From NCBI RefSeq assembly GCF_013149275.1, contig NZ_JABGNA010000007.1, positions 314,448-378,447 on the forward strand: a stretch of DNA of 64,000 nt, given 5' to 3'. Shown here piece by piece: positions 8,149 to 17,333 of this stretch; position 1 is the first letter of the stretch; every line of letters begins with the position of its first letter. Under the pieces are notes generated by a model. It did no database searches. It was not told the DNA's origin and was given only the letters and a program-made list of their open reading frames with translations. The DNA comes from Mucilaginibacter sp. SG564 (GTDB lineage: Bacteria; Bacteroidota; Bacteroidia; Sphingobacteriales; Sphingobacteriaceae). A program made the translations under genes and the position numbers.

Positions 8149-9867
8149 TTAGGTGCTTTCCATTTCAATAGGTTTAGCAAATGGCTCCATCTCTGTTATC
8201 GGTTTGCCAAACGCTATTTTTGGATACGTATTGGTATAAGGATCTATCATGATCTGGAGTAGAACAGGAGCATCTTTATTCGTATCATTCCACATCCACT
8301 TCACTGCATCCTCAATCTCCTCTTCCTTTGAAATGGTTATGCTGTTTATTTCGTATGCCTTTGCTACTTTTTCAAAATCCGGCGCGCTATATCCCCAATA
8401 TGTTGACTGATACCTTGATTCAAAATAACTATCCTGAAACTGACGAATCATGCCCAGATTTTTGTTATTCATGATGATCACCTTTACCGGGAGTTTATTT
8501 CTTGATATAGTTTGCAACTCCTGTATGTTAATTTGCATACAACCATCGCCTATAATGGTTACTACCGGTTGCCTATCCAGGGCAAAACTTGCACCGATAC
8601 CAGCGGGTAAAGCGTAACCCATGGCTCCCATACCAGCCGAGGTTAAAAATAACTGATCCTCAGCTAATTCAATTGACTGTGCTGTCCACATCTGGTGACT
8701 TCCGACATCCGCAATATAACATTTTGCCAAAGGTGAATTTTTTGACAAACTGTGCATAAACACATTAGGATTTATACCATTGGGCGCAAGCTCTTTTGTA
8801 TCTGGCCATTGCGCCCTTAATTCATTAATGTAATTATACCATAGTACAGGCTTAACAAACTCTTCTGTAATTGTAAATTCATTAAAGTTCTCCAGGAACT
8901 TCTTTGCATCTGCAACTACGGGTACACAGCCTTTAACCCGGTTGTTAATTTCACCCGGTTCGCAATCAATATGATAAATCTTACGATTTTCAAAAAATTT
9001 AGTGTCGGCGCCTGTTTGCCTGATATCAAGACGGCTACCTACTACAATAAGCAGATCGCATTCGCCAAAGGCAACATTCGCCCACCTGTTGCCATAACTA
9101 CCAATAAAACCCACTCGTGACGGGTGTGTAAATTCTATGGCATCAACCGCTAAAAGGGTGGTTATAACAGGAACATTTGTTTTTTCAATAAATGCTTTCA
9201 TCGCATCTATTGCAAATGCCGATCTTACTCCCCTGCCTACCAAAAGCAACGGACGCTGAGCATTATGAATATCAGCAACAATTTCTTCTAAAACTTCAGC
9301 TGAGGGTGTTAGCGGCACAATTGGATCTAAATTAGGTGCAGGAACAGTGATTGCTGATCTTTGAACATCCATGGGAATGTCAATCAAAACAGGACCGGGG
9401 CGCCCTTCTACAGCTATTGCAAATGCCTCTTCCAAAATCAAAGGCAAATCGTCCTGGTGTTCAACCTTATAACATGCTTTAGTAATGGGCTTCACCATCG
9501 AAATAATATCCGTTTCCTGGAAGCCCAATTGTCTGATATTCCTATCACCCTTTTGTTCATGGCGATTAACCTGCCCGGTTATAAAAACCGCCGGAGTTGA
9601 ATCAAAGTAACAACTTCCAATTCCTGTGATCAGGTTTGTGGCACCAGGACCACTGGTAGCTAAGGCAACACCGGGTATTCCTGTAACGCGTCCATAAGCA
9701 TCGGCAGCGAATGCCGCAGCCTGTTCGTGGTGCATTGTTACAATATTAATAGCTGTTTTTTGATTTAGTGAATCAAGCAGGTGGGTTATCATCCCGCCCG
9801 AGAGCTCAAAAACATATTTAACCCCCTTTTGCTCCAAAAATTTGGCTATGTAATCAGATGCTTTCAT
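8149..9867 (-). CDS. TPP-dependent acetolactate synthase-like enzyme, candidate YerE-type sugar acetyl transferase
   Basis: A 572-residue thiamine-diphosphate enzyme. The N-terminal Pyr domain has TMHHEQAAAFAADAYGR with the activating Glu near residue 48. The central domain carries LLVGRGVR, and the C-terminal PP domain has GDGCMQINIQEL to NNKNLGMIRQ for diphosphate and Mg binding. The family includes acetolactate synthase IlvB and also YerE, which adds the two-carbon unit of pyruvate to CDP-4-keto-3,6-dideoxyglucose in yersiniose synthesis. It lies between rfbH and the SDR, with no ilvN or ilvC nearby, so the sugar role is more likely than amino acid synthesis. A YerE assignment remains an inference. 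It overlaps the SDR gene by 14 bp. Confidence 0.8.
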   Translation of the reverse strand: MKASDYIAKFLEQKGVKYVFELSGGMITHLLDSLNQKTAINIVTMHHEQAAAFAADAYGRVTGIPGVALATSGPGATNLITGIGSCYFDSTPAVFITGQVNRHEQKGDRNIRQLGFQETDIISMVKPITKACYKVEHQDDLPLILEEAFAIAVEGRPGPVLIDIPMDVQRSAITVPAPNLDPIVPLTPSAEVLEEIVADIHNAQRPLLLVGRGVRSAFAIDAMKAFIEKTNVPVITTLLAVDAIEFTHPSRVGFIGSYGNRWANVAFGECDLLIVVGSRLDIRQTGADTKFFENRKIYHIDCEPGEINNRVKGCVPVVADAKKFLENFNEFTITEEFVKPVLWYNYINELRAQWPDTKELAPNGINPNVFMHSLSKNSPLAKCYIADVGSHQMWTAQSIELAEDQLFLTSAGMGAMGYALPAGIGASFALDRQPVVTIIGDGCMQINIQELQTISRNKLPVKVIIMNNKNLGMIRQFQDSYFESRYQSTYWGYSAPDFEKVAKAYEINSITISKEEEIEDAVKWMWNDTNKDAPVLLQIMIDPYTNTYPKIAFGKPITEMEPFAKPIEMEST

Positions 9868-10924
9868 TGTAAATGTTTTTATAACTCGTTACTGTTCGGT
9901 AAAAGCCTTCTTTTGCGGAAACTTTTGGTTCCCAACCAAGGTCTTTTAACTTATTAATGTCTGGTACAATACGGCTAACCTGTGATGGTAAGTATGAACC
10001 ATTACTTTTGTTTTCCATAATAACCTTTAAAGGTTCGCCCTCAAATAGCGATACCATAATGTTTGCAAGTTCACTTACACTATGTTCATTATATGGGTTA
10101 CCTACGTTATAGGCCTCTCCATTTTTGCCGTTAAGTAATACTTTAAAATAGGCTATTATGGCATCAGTTATATAGCAATAGGCTCTTTTAGCTGTACCAT
10201 CACTTTTAATAACTATATTTTCCCCTTTTAAAACGTCGGCAACAAAATCAACAAACACCCGACCATCGTTAAGATCCATTCCTGGCCCATAAGTGTGAAA
10301 TGGTCGAATTATTTTGGTGTTTACCTGGTATTGATGAGAATAGCTTGCACACATATTTTCACCCATTCGCTTACTTTCTGCATAGCATGATCTTACTACT
10401 AATGGATTTAGATAGCCATAGTGATCTTCATTTACCGGCATTTGGTCATTTGTTAATGATCCGTATACTTCACTTGAACTAAAAAACAAAAAAGACTCTA
10501 CTTTGTGATCTTTAGCCAAATTTAGCAGATTACTGGTTCCCAGCACATTTGCATTCAGTGTACCAACCGGATCGGTGCCGTAATACTTAGGGCTTGCCTG
10601 GCTGGCCGCATGTATAATAAAGTCAACATTTGTATCCAGCCGGATTTCTTCTACAACATCCTGCTCAATAAATATCAGGTTGCTATTTGATAGATAGTCT
10701 GCAAACCTTTTTTTGGCCCTCTCAATATTCCGTACCAGGCCAATTACTTTAACTTTTTTATCCACGAAACGATCACCAACATACAGAAGAGTTTCCACCA
10801 AATACGCGGGCAAAAATCCATTGGCACCTGTAATTAATACAGTTTTACCAGCAAATCGCGACCAATTTATATCTGCCTTATATATGTTTTCTAAATCTTC
10901 GTTGATGATACTGTTGGTTGTCAT
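9854..10924 (-). CDS. Extended SDR, NAD-dependent sugar epimerase/dehydratase/reductase
   Basis: A 356-residue extended short-chain dehydrogenase. The Rossmann glycine motif reads VLITGANGFLPAYL near residue 29; FFSSSEVYG and YAESKRMGE supply the catalytic Ser, Tyr and Lys. NVGNPYNEHSV is the substrate-side motif of the UDP-glucuronate decarboxylase/dTDP-glucose dehydratase branch. The CDP pathway here already has its 4,6-dehydratase (RfbG), so this enzyme probably acts later, for example reducing or epimerising the 4-keto or branched sugar (the YerF, Abe or RfbS step). The exact reaction cannot be told from sequence. Its ATG shares one base with the RfbG stop (TAATG), and its 3' end overlaps the TPP gene by 14 bp. 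Confidence 0.78.
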   Translation of the reverse strand: MTTNSIINEDLENIYKADINWSRFAGKTVLITGANGFLPAYLVETLLYVGDRFVDKKVKVIGLVRNIERAKKRFADYLSNSNLIFIEQDVVEEIRLDTNVDFIIHAASQASPKYYGTDPVGTLNANVLGTSNLLNLAKDHKVESFLFFSSSEVYGSLTNDQMPVNEDHYGYLNPLVVRSCYAESKRMGENMCASYSHQYQVNTKIIRPFHTYGPGMDLNDGRVFVDFVADVLKGENIVIKSDGTAKRAYCYITDAIIAYFKVLLNGKNGEAYNVGNPYNEHSVSELANIMVSLFEGEPLKVIMENKSNGSYLPSQVSRIVPDINKLKDLGWEPKVSAKEGFYRTVTSYKNIYNESI

Positions 10925-12006
10925 TAATTTAAATTTAAAAAACCTGTTATTTGTTTTTCGGTATATTTATCCATACCTGCCTTATCTTCAAAAAAGCTTT
11001 TATACCAATCAATTGTATATTCAACTGCCTTTTTTGCATTTAATTGCGGTTTCCAACCGAGTTGGTCTATAGCTTTGCTGATATCCAGCTTTAATAAACC
11101 CGCCTCATGTGGTTGATTAGACAACTGCGGTACTTCATATTCGCCTTTACCCCATATTTCAATGGCGAGTTCAACCATCGCTTTTACGGGCAAGGCATCC
11201 TCTCCGTAAGGGCCAAAATTGTACGGTTCGGCATATTTAATGGCATCAGCCAATAACTTTTCGCCTAATAATAAATATCCAACCAATGGCTCTAATACAT
11301 GCTGCCAGGGTCTTACAGAGACAGGGTTTCTGACAGTTATCTTTTTATTATTCCCCAGCGCTCTTGCAATGTCTGGTATTAAACGATCTTTTGACCAATC
11401 GCCTCCACCTATAACATTACCAGCCCGGCCTACCGCAATAGCCTTCTGGTGTTCGTGATAATTATTAATATTAAAAAACGATTTTTGATAAGAATTTATT
11501 ACCAGTTCGGCACAGGCCTTACTTGCACTGTATGGATCGTATCCTCCTAACCTGTCATTCTCGCGATAAGGATATACCCATTCATTATTATGATATACTT
11601 TATCCGTTGTTATTAGAATGATGTTACATGGCTTATTTAAGGCCCTTACACCTTCTAACAGGTTAGCCGTACCAATTGCATTGATCTCAAAAGTTTCTGC
11701 CGGGAATTCATATGATAACCTAACCAGGGGCTGCGCTGCAAGATGAAAAATAAAATCAGGCTCGAACTCTTTAATACTACTTACCAACTTCTCTTTATCC
11801 CTTAAATCTGCTATTACAGATTCACATAGTTTATCGCCTTGTATTAAATTATATAAATTTTCCTCATTTTCGGGAGCCAGGGCGTAGCCCTTTACATCAG
11901 CTCCCAATATAGTTAATGTTTTGAGCAACCACGACCCTTTAAAACCGGTATGCCCGGTTAAAAAGATCTTTTTCCCTTTATATGCCGAAACTAATTTATT
12001 ATACAT
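10924..12006 (-). CDS. rfbG: CDP-glucose 4,6-dehydratase
   Basis: An extended SDR converting CDP-glucose to CDP-4-keto-6-deoxyglucose. The N-terminal KIFLTGHTGFKGSWL is the diagnostic Rossmann motif of RfbG/DdhB, and YDPYSASKACAEL near residue 155 holds the Tyr-Lys pair. VRPWQHVLEPL near residue 232 is also characteristic. I place the start at ATG 12006 (360 residues). An upstream in-frame TTG at 12015 would add three residues and overlap rfbF, but the ATG lies two bases after the rfbF stop and matches the family start. It forms a tight operon with rfbF and the SDR. Confidence 0.93.
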   Translation of the reverse strand: MYNKLVSAYKGKKIFLTGHTGFKGSWLLKTLTILGADVKGYALAPENEENLYNLIQGDKLCESVIADLRDKEKLVSSIKEFEPDFIFHLAAQPLVRLSYEFPAETFEINAIGTANLLEGVRALNKPCNIILITTDKVYHNNEWVYPYRENDRLGGYDPYSASKACAELVINSYQKSFFNINNYHEHQKAIAVGRAGNVIGGGDWSKDRLIPDIARALGNNKKITVRNPVSVRPWQHVLEPLVGYLLLGEKLLADAIKYAEPYNFGPYGEDALPVKAMVELAIEIWGKGEYEVPQLSNQPHEAGLLKLDISKAIDQLGWKPQLNAKKAVEYTIDWYKSFFEDKAGMDKYTEKQITGFLNLN

Positions 12007-12008
12007 AA

Positions 12009-12782
12009 CTACCAAATTTTCCAGGGGGCGCTATTTGTATCCCACATTGTGTTTAGATCCTGTTTATCTTTCAATGTATCCATTGGTCTCCAAAATCCTG
12101 TATGTTTATAGGCATTCATCTGACCGGCATTTGCGATTTGTTCCATTGGTTGTTGCTCCCAAACCGTACTGTCGCCTTCTTTTATATAATTAAATACATC
12201 GGGCTGGCAAACAAAAAATCCCCCATTGATCCAGGCTCCATCCCCTTTTGGTTTCTCCATAAATGAATGCACTGTAGAGTCTTCGAGGATGTTTAAAGCA
12301 CCAAATCTTCCTGATGGCTGAACTGATGTCACCGTACATGATTTGCCGTGTTCTTCATGGTATTTCACCAAAGCCTTAACGTCTACATCACAAACACCAT
12401 CACCATATGTAAGCATAAACGGAGAGTCGCCGACAAAAGGTTGTATTCTTTTAATCCTTCCGCCCGTCATTGACTCATTACCAGTATCAACCAATGTAAT
12501 TTTCCAGGGTTCAGCCTGCGAATCATGAACTTTGATTGAATTATCAGATAAATCAATAGTAACGTCTGATTTGTGAAGAAAGTAATTAGCAAAATACTCT
12601 TTAATGACGTAGCCTTTATAACCAAGGCAAACAATAAAATCATTAAATCCATGACTCGAATAGATTTTCATGATATGCCATAGAATTGGCATTCCCCCTA
12701 TTTCAACCATGGGTTTAGGTTTCAGGACAGTTTCTTCAGATAATCTGGTGCCTAAGCCACCGGCTAATAATACAACTTTCAT
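12009..12782 (-). CDS. rfbF: Glucose-1-phosphate cytidylyltransferase
   Basis: A 257-residue nucleotidyltransferase that makes CDP-glucose from CTP and glucose-1-phosphate, the first committed step of CDP-deoxyhexose synthesis. The start VVLLAGGLGTRLSEET contains the GGxGTRL signature, followed by KPKPMVEIGG. MLTYGDGVCDVD near residue 128 carries the metal-binding Asp, and TGFWRPMDTLKDKQ near the C-terminus is specific to the RfbF/DdhA branch. Length is normal. It is the first gene of the rfbF-rfbG-SDR-TPP-rfbH string, 18 bp after the reductase gene. Confidence 0.95.
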   Translation of the reverse strand: MKVVLLAGGLGTRLSEETVLKPKPMVEIGGMPILWHIMKIYSSHGFNDFIVCLGYKGYVIKEYFANYFLHKSDVTIDLSDNSIKVHDSQAEPWKITLVDTGNESMTGGRIKRIQPFVGDSPFMLTYGDGVCDVDVKALVKYHEEHGKSCTVTSVQPSGRFGALNILEDSTVHSFMEKPKGDGAWINGGFFVCQPDVFNYIKEGDSTVWEQQPMEQIANAGQMNAYKHTGFWRPMDTLKDKQDLNTMWDTNSAPWKIW

Positions 12783-12800
12783 GTATCGATTTTTATTTGT

Positions 12801-13841
12801 TTAATTTGTAACCAAAACTTTTACGTTACTACTTACCGGATAGCTGCAACAAAGCAAATATTCATCTTCAGACAGTTCGTCTTTCTTCGATGCTCCAATC
12901 ATTTTCGCTTCACCCGATAGTAATTTAGCTTTGCATACCAGGCAGTTCCCGGTTTGACAGGAATAAGTAAGATCCAATAAAGAATCAAGTCCTGCTTCAA
13001 GAATGCTTTTGCCTTTTACCACTTCAACGTTATAAGTAGTATCCTCAAAAACAACCTCTACATTCTGTGTTGTTATTGATTCAAATTCCTTAGGATCCTT
13101 TACTATTTCAAAGTCTTCTGTATAAATATTTTCTTCCGGTATTTGCAAAACAGACAACTGGGCCTTTACAGATTCCTTAAGTCCAACAGGGCCACATATA
13201 TAATGTATTGTTTTATCCTTTGGCTTCTCCTGTTTCATGATTGATAAAACCTTTTTGGGGTTTATCCTCCCTTCAATAATCTCAGGATTATTGGCGCTTA
13301 TAACAAGCTGTGAATGAAAATGAAATACTGAAAGATTTTTAAATGTTGCCTGGAGCATTTCAATCTGATCAGAGAAAATCACGCTTTCAGAGTTCTTGTT
13401 ACCATATACCAATGTAATATGATCACAAACCTTATTATACAGTGCAAATTTAGCTATTGATAAAAGCGGTGTTATACCACTGCCAGCTCCCCATAATACT
13501 AAATGCGTCTCGGGCAAATCTGGTATTTTACTCAAAGTAAAGTCTCCCAATGGTTCCATTACCTCTACGATGTCACCAACTGCTACCCGATCATTAATAT
13601 GGTTTGATATTATTCCTCCGGGCACCCTTTTCACTGTAACTTCAATATTAGGGTCAACACCTGGGGCAGAAGAAAAAGAATAAGGGCGTATATATCTACG
13701 GCCGTTTATTCTAAAAATTAATGTCAAATACTGGCCAGAAAGATATTTAATTTTCTTTAGGCCCGGTTGTTTAAAACAAATAGTAACAGTATCAATTGTT
13801 TCCTTTCTGACTTCTACAACTTTTAATGTGTAAGTAATCAT
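12801..13841 (-). CDS. Ferredoxin-NAD(P)H reductase with C-terminal [2Fe-2S] domain, likely partner of RfbH
   Basis: A 346-residue electron-transfer flavoprotein. Residues 1-100 form the FAD-binding domain (RPYSFSSAPG near 52), residues 105-230 the NAD(P) domain (GAGSGITPLLSI near 118 and CGPVG near 212). The C-terminal 90 residues are a plant-type ferredoxin with SCQTGNCLVC and LLCCSYP, giving the Cys-x4-Cys-x2-Cys...Cys ligands. In context it should reduce the RfbH product (CDP-6-deoxy-3,4-glucoseen reductase step, AscD/DdhD/RfbI). Those reductases have the ferredoxin domain at the N-terminus, whereas this one has the PaaE/Hmp-like order. It is 18 bp upstream of rfbF. Confidence 0.82.
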   Translation of the reverse strand: MITYTLKVVEVRKETIDTVTICFKQPGLKKIKYLSGQYLTLIFRINGRRYIRPYSFSSAPGVDPNIEVTVKRVPGGIISNHINDRVAVGDIVEVMEPLGDFTLSKIPDLPETHLVLWGAGSGITPLLSIAKFALYNKVCDHITLVYGNKNSESVIFSDQIEMLQATFKNLSVFHFHSQLVISANNPEIIEGRINPKKVLSIMKQEKPKDKTIHYICGPVGLKESVKAQLSVLQIPEENIYTEDFEIVKDPKEFESITTQNVEVVFEDTTYNVEVVKGKSILEAGLDSLLDLTYSCQTGNCLVCKAKLLSGEAKMIGASKKDELSEDEYLLCCSYPVSSNVKVLVTN

Positions 13842-13983
13842 AATTAAACCTAAAATATTGTTAAATTTCTATTCATTACATTCACAATTATAATTAAAAT
13901 ATTCTTAACAATCAGACAAATTCACTGAAAATTTGTTCACAAAAAAATGATTTTTCTGAAATAATTTTAATTTAATTCACATA

Positions 13984-16353
13984 TCACTTTTTAAATAGCT
14001 TGCTAAACCAACTGGTTTCTACTTCCTCGCTATAATTTCCGTAGCCATAACCATATCCGTAGCCATAGCCTTGATAACCGCCATCATTAGCTTTAATATC
14101 GTTTACAACTAAATATGGCTTTCTGATTTTACCGGTACTCTTTAACTCGTTTACAATACCCAGTTGCGATTTAAATGTATAGTTCTGTCTAACAATGTAC
14201 ATCACAGAGTCTGCATACTTTTCAACGATCAGGGCATCAGAAACTAACCCGATAGGCGCCGTATCCATAATTATATAATCAAACTGCTCTTTCAATTCGG
14301 TCATCATTGCATCCACCTTTTCATTAAGAAGTAATTCAGAAGGGTTAGGCGGAATAGGCCCCGAAGATATCAGATAGCAGTTTTCATGCATCCACAATGG
14401 TTTAATTATGCTACTCACATCGGTTTGCTCACCTATAATATAATTGGTAAAGCCCAATTGATTATCCATACCAACGCTACTCGATAGTTTTGGTTTCCGC
14501 AAATCCAGCTCCATAAATAATACCTTCTTTCCCATTAATGCTAATGATAAACCCAGATTCAAACTAATGAATGATTTACCTTCCCCACTCATGCTGGAGG
14601 TTATAATTATTACATTAGGCTTATTAGAAGCTAACAAAAACTGCAAGTTGGTACGCAAACTCCGGAACTGCTCAGAAATTACCGATCTGGAACTGGCAGC
14701 CACCACAATGGAATCGCCCGAGGTATTATGACTAATTTCGGCTAAAATTGAAATATCACTTTCTTTTAAAATATCTGCCTTTGAAATGATCTTAACGTTG
14801 AGCAGCTCCTGAATGCTGATGATTAAGAACGGAATAAGCAATCCGATCACAAAGCCTATAATATAAATATTATTTCTGTTAGGCTCTGACGGAGCAAACT
14901 CGCTTTTAGCATTATCAATAATCCTGGTTGTTGAAATTGTTGATGTTTTGGAAATAGCGGTCTCTTCTCTTTTTTGTAACAGATATAAGTATAATTGCTG
15001 CTTAACCGTCTGTTGTCTTGAGTAATCTAAAAATATTCGCTCTTTTCCTGGAACAGTTTTGATCTGCCCTTTGAAATTATTATTCTGAGCTACCAATTGC
15101 TGCTTATTAAGTTCCAGGCCTTTTTTATAGGTATAGAAACTCTTTAAAAGATTTGCCCTTGCATTATCAATCTGGAGGTCCAGATTCTTTATATAGGGGT
15201 TATCATTAGTATAAGATAAGCTTTGCTTGTCCCGATCAATAAGAAGTGTATTGTAAGCCTGGAGAGAGTAAGCAAAAACCGGATCCTGGATACTTAATGA
15301 ACTTGGTAAGCTTTTCTTTAAATCGGAGCTTTTAATATAGGTTTCAACCTGATCTAAAACCCCCAATTGAGCATTTACAGTATTCAATTTATCAACATAA
15401 TCTACAGAGCTCGATATCAACGCTTGTGATTGACCATCAATATCGGCTATGTTATTATTTATTTTAAACTTCTCCAACTGACCTTCAACACCGCCTAATT
15501 CTTTTCCAACAATATTAAGCCTGTCATTTATAAAAACTAATGTGCTGTCTGCTATGCTTATTTTATTTTCCAGGTTTTCTTTTAGATATAAATTCATCAA
15601 TGTTTGAAGTATAACCTCTCCTTTTTTAGGATTAGGATACTTTAATGATAAATCTATGGTTGTAACCTTTTTATCTGATAATTCTGCTTTGAAGTTTTTA
15701 GATAAGCTTTCAATTTTCGAATCCTTTGAAACAATATTTACTTTATACTTAGCTCCGGGTATAAGTTTATTCTTATTTTCACTAAATACCAGGTCATACT
15801 GACTGAGTTTGATAACGGTACCAAATGATACCTCGTTCATATCAATATCCTCATCACTGTTTATTATTCTAAATTTATTATTCTTAAGAATAACCAGTTC
15901 AAATTCCCGGCTTATGATTGTATCCTTTTTGCTGATAACGGTCAAATCAAACGGAGCTTCATCATATAATTCCTTCTTACTTAACGTTCCCTGTTTATAA
16001 ATAATTTGATTAAGCTTTAGTTGATCCACAACTTGCTTCATCAAGCTTCGTGATTGTAAAATCTGTATTTCATTATCGGCATTACTTTTTGTATCAAGCA
16101 ATGAAGACAGGTCAACCATTCCATTTGAACCACTTGAAGAAGACAGCGAATTGGATTTATTATCTTCAACAAGAACTTTACTGAATATTTTATAGGATGG
16201 CGCTGTATATTTTAGATAAAAAAAAGCAGTAAATAAACAAAGTGCTATACTTATTAAAAACAAATACCATCTACGTCTGACTTTGGCTATTATTGATTTT
16301 AAATCAACACCTTCTTTTGAAGATAAATTTTGGTTACTAGAAGCTTGATTCAT
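13984..16353 (-). CDS. wzc: Wzc-like polysaccharide co-polymerase and tyrosine autokinase
   Basis: A 789-residue inner-membrane protein controlling polymer length and export. A membrane segment near residues 33-50 and another near 493-513 flank a large periplasmic coiled-coil Wzz domain. The C-terminal BY-kinase domain starts near 540: Walker A SSMSGEGKSFI near 585, Walker A' VLFMELDLRKP near 610 and Walker B FDYIIMDTAP near 690. The last 30 residues hold a GYGYGYGYGN run, the tyrosine cluster that is autophosphorylated. It lies 5 bp after the Wza gene. A 142-bp gap without recognisable signals separates it from the sugar-synthesis genes. Confidence 0.92.
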   Translation of the reverse strand: MNQASSNQNLSSKEGVDLKSIIAKVRRRWYLFLISIALCLFTAFFYLKYTAPSYKIFSKVLVEDNKSNSLSSSSGSNGMVDLSSLLDTKSNADNEIQILQSRSLMKQVVDQLKLNQIIYKQGTLSKKELYDEAPFDLTVISKKDTIISREFELVILKNNKFRIINSDEDIDMNEVSFGTVIKLSQYDLVFSENKNKLIPGAKYKVNIVSKDSKIESLSKNFKAELSDKKVTTIDLSLKYPNPKKGEVILQTLMNLYLKENLENKISIADSTLVFINDRLNIVGKELGGVEGQLEKFKINNNIADIDGQSQALISSSVDYVDKLNTVNAQLGVLDQVETYIKSSDLKKSLPSSLSIQDPVFAYSLQAYNTLLIDRDKQSLSYTNDNPYIKNLDLQIDNARANLLKSFYTYKKGLELNKQQLVAQNNNFKGQIKTVPGKERIFLDYSRQQTVKQQLYLYLLQKREETAISKTSTISTTRIIDNAKSEFAPSEPNRNNIYIIGFVIGLLIPFLIISIQELLNVKIISKADILKESDISILAEISHNTSGDSIVVAASSRSVISEQFRSLRTNLQFLLASNKPNVIIITSSMSGEGKSFISLNLGLSLALMGKKVLFMELDLRKPKLSSSVGMDNQLGFTNYIIGEQTDVSSIIKPLWMHENCYLISSGPIPPNPSELLLNEKVDAMMTELKEQFDYIIMDTAPIGLVSDALIVEKYADSVMYIVRQNYTFKSQLGIVNELKSTGKIRKPYLVVNDIKANDGGYQGYGYGYGYGYGNYSEEVETSWFSKLFKK

Positions 16354-16358
16354 ATTTA

Positions 16359-17168
16359 TTACTTAATCCGGGTAATGATGATAGCGATGAAAGAAAGGAA
16401 CGAGCCTATAATTGTTATAGTTCTTAATGATGCGGCATCAGAGGCGGCTATCTTTGTTTTAGCCGGTTCAACATACAGGTAGTCATTTTGTTTGAGGTAG
16501 TAATAGGGCGAATTTAATACCGCGCTCTTGGATAAATCCAGGCGATGCGCTTCTTTCGATCCATCCTGATTCATCCTTATCAATAAAACGTTTTCCCGTT
16601 TTCCATATATTGTTAAATCCCCTGCCATACCCAAGGCATCAAGTATAGTTACCTTTTCATTAGGAACAATGTAAGTTGCGGGTCTGGCAACCTCACCGGC
16701 AATCGTTATTTTAAAATTTGTAATTCTCACCGATACAGAAGGATCTTTAAAGAACGCTTTTGTTTTCGTCTCGATCGCTTCGCGCGCCTGCGATGTTGTT
16801 AATCCTACCACTTTTATTTTACCAAGTATCGGTAAATCTATAACACCATCTTTGTTAACCAGATATCCATTTGAGGTTTGAATAGCTGCACTATTACTAC
16901 TACCAACAGGGGCGCTACCGGCAAGAGCCAGGTTACCCGCATTAATTATCTGAGTAGCGTTAGGATCTAATGTCAGGATAGTTACGTTAAGTATATCATC
17001 AATCTGAATCAATGGTTCTACATAATTAACTTTAGATATATTAACGGTTCTGGCCGTATCTGAAAGATCATCGAAATACTTAATTTGCTTTTTAGAAGCG
17101 CATGAAAACATTGTCAAGAGACCTATAATTAAAAATGACCCTAAAACTATTTTATACATGTTGAACAT
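16359..17168 (-). CDS. wza: Wza-like polysaccharide export lipoprotein
   Basis: A 269-residue outer-membrane export protein. A signal peptide ends in the lipobox LTMFSC near residue 23, so the mature protein should be lipidated. A poly_export (PES) domain follows, with IQIDDILNVTILTLDPN near residue 55. A SLBB-type domain with ITNFKITIAGEVARPATYIVP lies near 150 and a hydrophobic C-terminal helix (TITIIGSFLSFIAIII) near 250. It is shorter than E. coli Wza and has the C-terminal helix common in Bacteroidota versions. An alternative ATG three codons downstream (17159) is possible. It is the first gene of the polysaccharide operon. Confidence 0.9.
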   Translation of the reverse strand: MFNMYKIVLGSFLIIGLLTMFSCASKKQIKYFDDLSDTARTVNISKVNYVEPLIQIDDILNVTILTLDPNATQIINAGNLALAGSAPVGSSNSAAIQTSNGYLVNKDGVIDLPILGKIKVVGLTTSQAREAIETKTKAFFKDPSVSVRITNFKITIAGEVARPATYIVPNEKVTILDALGMAGDLTIYGKRENVLLIRMNQDGSKEAHRLDLSKSAVLNSPYYYLKQNDYLYVEPAKTKIAASDAASLRTITIIGSFLSFIAIIITRIK

Positions 17169-17275
17169 TTATTTTGAAATTGGGTTATAAAGACCATTGA
17201 TTAAAGTTTCGAAAAAATTAAACATATATATTTTGAAAGCGACAATCAATGTATTTAATTTTGCAATTATTTCAA

Positions 17276-17306
17276 CAAACATAGATTTTTTTTATAAAAT
17301 AAGAAA
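17276..17306 (-). promoter_or_regulatory. Candidate Bacteroidota promoter for the polysaccharide operon
   Basis: On the minus strand the -7 element reads TATGTTTG (17276-17283), a full match to TAnnTTTG. A TTTC (17303-17306) lies 19 bases upstream as the -33 element, three of four matching TTTG. Transcription would start near 17270, leaving a leader of about 100 bases before the Wza gene. No JUMPstart/ops sequence was seen. Confidence 0.5.
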
Positions 17307-17333
17307 ATTTTGTTTGAATATATTAAATAATCA

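Noticed and set aside
8149..9867. Annotation as biosynthetic acetolactate synthase IlvB
   Set aside because: No ilvN, ilvC or ilvD nearby, and the gene is embedded between SDR and rfbH in a CDP-sugar operon; not excluded without phylogeny.
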